Below are positions 16,075 through 18,285 of a stretch of 18,285 nt of DNA, in pieces (position 1 is the first letter of the stretch; each line of letters opens with the position of its first letter). The stretch spans positions 1 through 18,285 of the forward strand of contig CAJTMZ010000083.1 in assembly GCA_910577445.1 (NCBI GenBank). The letters are read 5' to 3'. The notes beneath the pieces are model-generated. The model saw only the letters and a program-made list of their open reading frames with translations. It ran no database searches and was not told the DNA's origin. The position numbers were made by a program, and so were the translations under genes. Source of the stretch: an uncultured Lachnospiraceae bacterium (GTDB taxonomy: Bacteria; Bacillota; Clostridia; Lachnospirales; Lachnospiraceae).

Positions 16075-17829
16075 ATGATTAGAACATTTAAAACAAACAA
16101 AATCAGAAAAGTAACGGAACTCAGCGACAGCCTGTGGCGTTTTTCGCCCTGCGACGGCGAGTTTGCGGGAAAGGTTTATCCGGTTACGGTACCCTGCTGC
16201 TGGGAAAGCCTGCCGGATTTTGCCGCGTACCGGGGCGTCGGAGTATTTACAAAGGAATTTCAGGCGAAAGGAAATGTGCGTCTGGTATTCAAGGGTGTGA
16301 GCCACACCGCGAGAATCTGCGTAGACGGAAAGGAAGTGGGAACCCATTACAATGCCTACACGCCCTTTTCTGTTGAAATCAGAGGGCTGGAGAATGGGAT
16401 TCACAGACTGGAGGTATATGCGGACAACCGTTTCAGCGAGGAAAGCGCCCTTCACGTTCCCAACGATTACATGAGCTACGGCGGCATTTCCAGAGGCGTA
16501 GTTTTGGAGGAATTGGGGGAAGCCTATATCGAGTACCTTCACGCGGTTCCGGTCAGGGAAGAAGAGGGCTGGAGTGTTAAGACGGCTGTTAAGGTAAATT
16601 CTCTTTCCGATAAAGATTTGACAGGAAGCCTTAAACTGAAGCTGGAGGGCTGCGAGGCGGCAGCGGAAAATCTGACTTTAAAGGCCGGGGAAAGCACCGT
16701 CGTTGAAAAGAAGATATTTGCCGGCGACGTGGAAGAGTGGAGCATGGAAGTAACCAGACTTTATGAGATTTCAGCGGAGCTTTCATTACTTTTACCTGAT
16801 TTGTCAAATGGAGTGGATGCCGGAAATTCCGCGTGGGGAGCGCAGAGCTGCCCAAAAGACGCGGCGGAGGGCGTAGTCTGCGACGATTTAACAGAACGGC
16901 TGGGCTTCCGTGAAATTAAAACAGAGGGTAAGGACATCCTTTTAAATGGAAAGAAGCTCCGAATCAAGGGTTTCTGCCGCCATGAGGACCACCCTATGTT
17001 CGGCTGCGCCCTTCCTTTTGCGGCAATAGAGCAGGATTTACAGATTGCAAAGGACCTGGGAGCCAACGCCATGCGTACCTCCCATTATCCCAACGACGAG
17101 CTGTTTCTTGATTTGTGCGACGAGCAGGGGATTCTGGTGTGGGAAGAAAACCATGCGAGAGGGTTATCCCTTGAACAGATGCAGAACCCCAATTTTGAGA
17201 GACAGGCGGAGGACTGCATCAGGGAGATGATTACGGCGCACATCAACCATCCTTCTATTATTATCTGGGGGATTTTAAACGAGTGTGCCAGCGAGACGGA
17301 ATACGGATATGAGTGCTATAAGAAGCAGTATGACTTAATCCGCAGTATGGATACGTCGAGGCCAAGGTCATCTTCAAGCTGTAAGTTCAAGACGGATATC
17401 TGCTTTGGACTGCCGGAAATCGTTTCCTATAACCTGTATCCGGAATGGTATCACGACACGCCGGCGGCGGAATATGTGAAGGACATCTATGACTGGGTTC
17501 AGACAGACAGCGAGGGAAGCGGGAAGCCTTTCCTTGTGACGGAAATCGGTGCGGGAGCTATTTACGGTTACAGAACGCCCACCATGTGCAAGTGGTCGGA
17601 GGAATATCAGGCCAAAGCGCTGGAAGACCAGATTACGGGCGTGCTTGAGCAGGAAGGCTGCAGCGGGATTTTTATCTGGCAGTTCTGCGACGTGAGAATC
17701 AGCTTCGAGTGGTTCAGCACAAGACCCCGCACAATGAATAATAAGGGGATTGTGGACGAGTACAGGAGGCGCAAGCTTTCCTATGATGTGGTGAAGAGAC
17801 TGTACCATTCCTATTCGGATTACAGGTAG
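16075..17829 (+). CDS. GH2 beta-glucuronidase, cytoplasmic
   Basis: This 584-residue glycoside hydrolase family 2 enzyme has a jelly-roll N-terminal domain (to about 160; CCWESLPDF, GVSHTARICVDGKEVG, YGGISRGV), an Ig-like domain (about 165-270) and a TIM barrel beginning near LGFREIKTEGKDILLNGKK. The acid/base is E403 (ILNECASE), the nucleophile E490 (VTEIGAGAIYGY). The sequence NNKG supplies N555-x-K557, the N-x-K motif that in beta-glucuronidases binds the glucuronate carboxylate. The ATG at 16075 follows GGAG seven bases upstream; an ATG at 16021 overlaps the terminator region and lacks a ribosome site. There is no signal peptide. It removes terminal glucuronic acid from imported oligosaccharides, alongside GH88. 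Confidence 0.92.
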   Translation: MIRTFKTNKIRKVTELSDSLWRFSPCDGEFAGKVYPVTVPCCWESLPDFAAYRGVGVFTKEFQAKGNVRLVFKGVSHTARICVDGKEVGTHYNAYTPFSVEIRGLENGIHRLEVYADNRFSEESALHVPNDYMSYGGISRGVVLEELGEAYIEYLHAVPVREEEGWSVKTAVKVNSLSDKDLTGSLKLKLEGCEAAAENLTLKAGESTVVEKKIFAGDVEEWSMEVTRLYEISAELSLLLPDLSNGVDAGNSAWGAQSCPKDAAEGVVCDDLTERLGFREIKTEGKDILLNGKKLRIKGFCRHEDHPMFGCALPFAAIEQDLQIAKDLGANAMRTSHYPNDELFLDLCDEQGILVWEENHARGLSLEQMQNPNFERQAEDCIREMITAHINHPSIIIWGILNECASETEYGYECYKKQYDLIRSMDTSRPRSSSSCKFKTDICFGLPEIVSYNLYPEWYHDTPAAEYVKDIYDWVQTDSEGSGKPFLVTEIGAGAIYGYRTPTMCKWSEEYQAKALEDQITGVLEQEGCSGIFIWQFCDVRISFEWFSTRPRTMNNKGIVDEYRRRKLSYDVVKRLYHSYSDYR

Positions 17830-17857
17830 AATTGTTATGCAGCCATATCGGATTCAG

Positions 17858-17900
17858 ACAGGCCGGCGTTTGGGAAAGAGGGAAAACGCCGGCCTGTTTT
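17858..17900 (+). terminator. Terminator of the beta-glucuronidase gene and probable intron target
   Basis: Perfect 14-bp GC-rich stem (17858-17871 with 17884-17897) followed by a run of T to 17900. The group IIC-like intron begins five bases later at 17905, the usual target setting for this intron class. Confidence 0.93.
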
Positions 17901-17904
17901 GGTT

Positions 17905-18285
17905 GTGTGCCGAGCATGGCGCTAATCTTACTGGTGAAAGTCCAGTCACGGGTATTTACCGCCAAGTGTAGCGAACCACAAGTCGGTATCAGTAATGGTA
18001 TGGATGAAGGAAGTGGTGTAGCAAAGTTCTTGAGCCTACGAACAGAAACTTGATAAGGCGATTAGGTGGGTAAGGTTGCAATACAAACCGAAGCCCTAAG
18101 GGTAAACGTAAACCGAAATTGTAAATCAAGAGGTTGTGGAACGAAAGATTAGTGTCTTACCTCGGGAGACCCTACTCACATACCTAAGGGTATGGTCGAA
18201 AAAGGTTTGGAGAGGGAGTCAGATGATGTCATAGTAGGCGAAAGCTGAAGGACTGAAACGATTTATAGTACGAATCGTTATGTTT
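17905..18285 (+). mobile_element. Group IIC-like intron, 5' part of the ribozyme (runs off window)
   Basis: The sequence begins GTGTGCC at 17905, the group II 5' consensus. It then follows, block by block, the plan I recall for the Oceanobacillus iheyensis group IIC ribozyme: GAGCATGG near the start, GGTGAAAGTCC (17933-17943), GGTTGCAATACAAACCGAAG (18074-18093), TTACCTCGGGAG (18156-18167), GATGTCATAGTAGGCG (18226-18241) and GAAGGACTGAAACG (18247-18260), close to where domain IV and the maturase frame usually start. An ATG at 18280 could open the maturase gene but only two codons are visible. The site, directly after a terminator, is the known preference of class C introns. Reading frames inside this stretch are not genes. 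Whether the intron is complete cannot be told here. Confidence 0.88.

Noticed and set aside
17832..18053. 73-codon plus-strand frame across the terminator and intron start
   Set aside because: It crosses a terminator stem and the ribozyme 5' end; structured RNA explains the sequence.
17905..18285. Riboswitch or other structured leader RNA
   Set aside because: The GTGTG start, the ordered group IIC blocks and the position after a terminator fit an intron far better.

Overview
The window looks like a gut-type Firmicute, most probably a Lachnospiraceae-like Clostridium. The grounds are the AGGAGG-type ribosome sites, the sigma-A promoters, the lipoprotein signal peptides, a CUT1 sugar ABC importer lacking a local ATPase, and clusters of cytoplasmic uronic-acid glycosidases. 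No species can be named from the sequence.

Layout. (1) 1-5217: a divergent efflux-type unit. A TetR-family repressor, cut by the window edge, faces a translationally coupled pair: a 698-residue MMPL/RND-type exporter and an 898-residue lipoprotein built of Leu-x-x-Gly heptads. Two exact copies of a 20-bp operator-like element, in opposite orientation, bracket the exporter promoter. (2) 5232-5293: a bidirectional terminator. (3) 5299-8050: a heparinase II/III-like polysaccharide lyase (minus) divergent from a small discoidin-fold, carbohydrate-binding-like protein (plus). Neither has a signal peptide. (4) 8120-11020: a three-gene module with AT-richer spacers. It holds a TauE/SafE exporter followed by a condensation-type (HxxxDG) acyltransferase-like protein on the minus strand, and a divergent DhaS-like TetR regulator, with an inverted repeat in the shared promoter region. 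(5) 11256-17829: a uronate-glycan operon made of a GH88 unsaturated glucuronyl hydrolase, a sugar-binding lipoprotein, two permeases and a GH2 beta-glucuronidase. (6) 17905-18285: the 5' part of a group IIC-like intron sitting directly downstream of the beta-glucuronidase terminator. It runs off the window before any maturase can be seen.

How the genes work together. The lyase, GH88 and GH2 enzymes form a coherent set for cytoplasmic breakdown of oligosaccharides containing glucuronic or unsaturated uronic acid. These would be glycosaminoglycan-like fragments taken up by the lipoprotein-permease importer, powered by an ATPase encoded elsewhere. The discoidin protein probably assists the lyase. 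The TauE-acyltransferase-TetR module lies between the two halves of this locus and has no obvious link to it, so it may be an insertion. The MMPL-lipoprotein unit is a separate export or cell-envelope system whose cargo cannot be told from the sequence.
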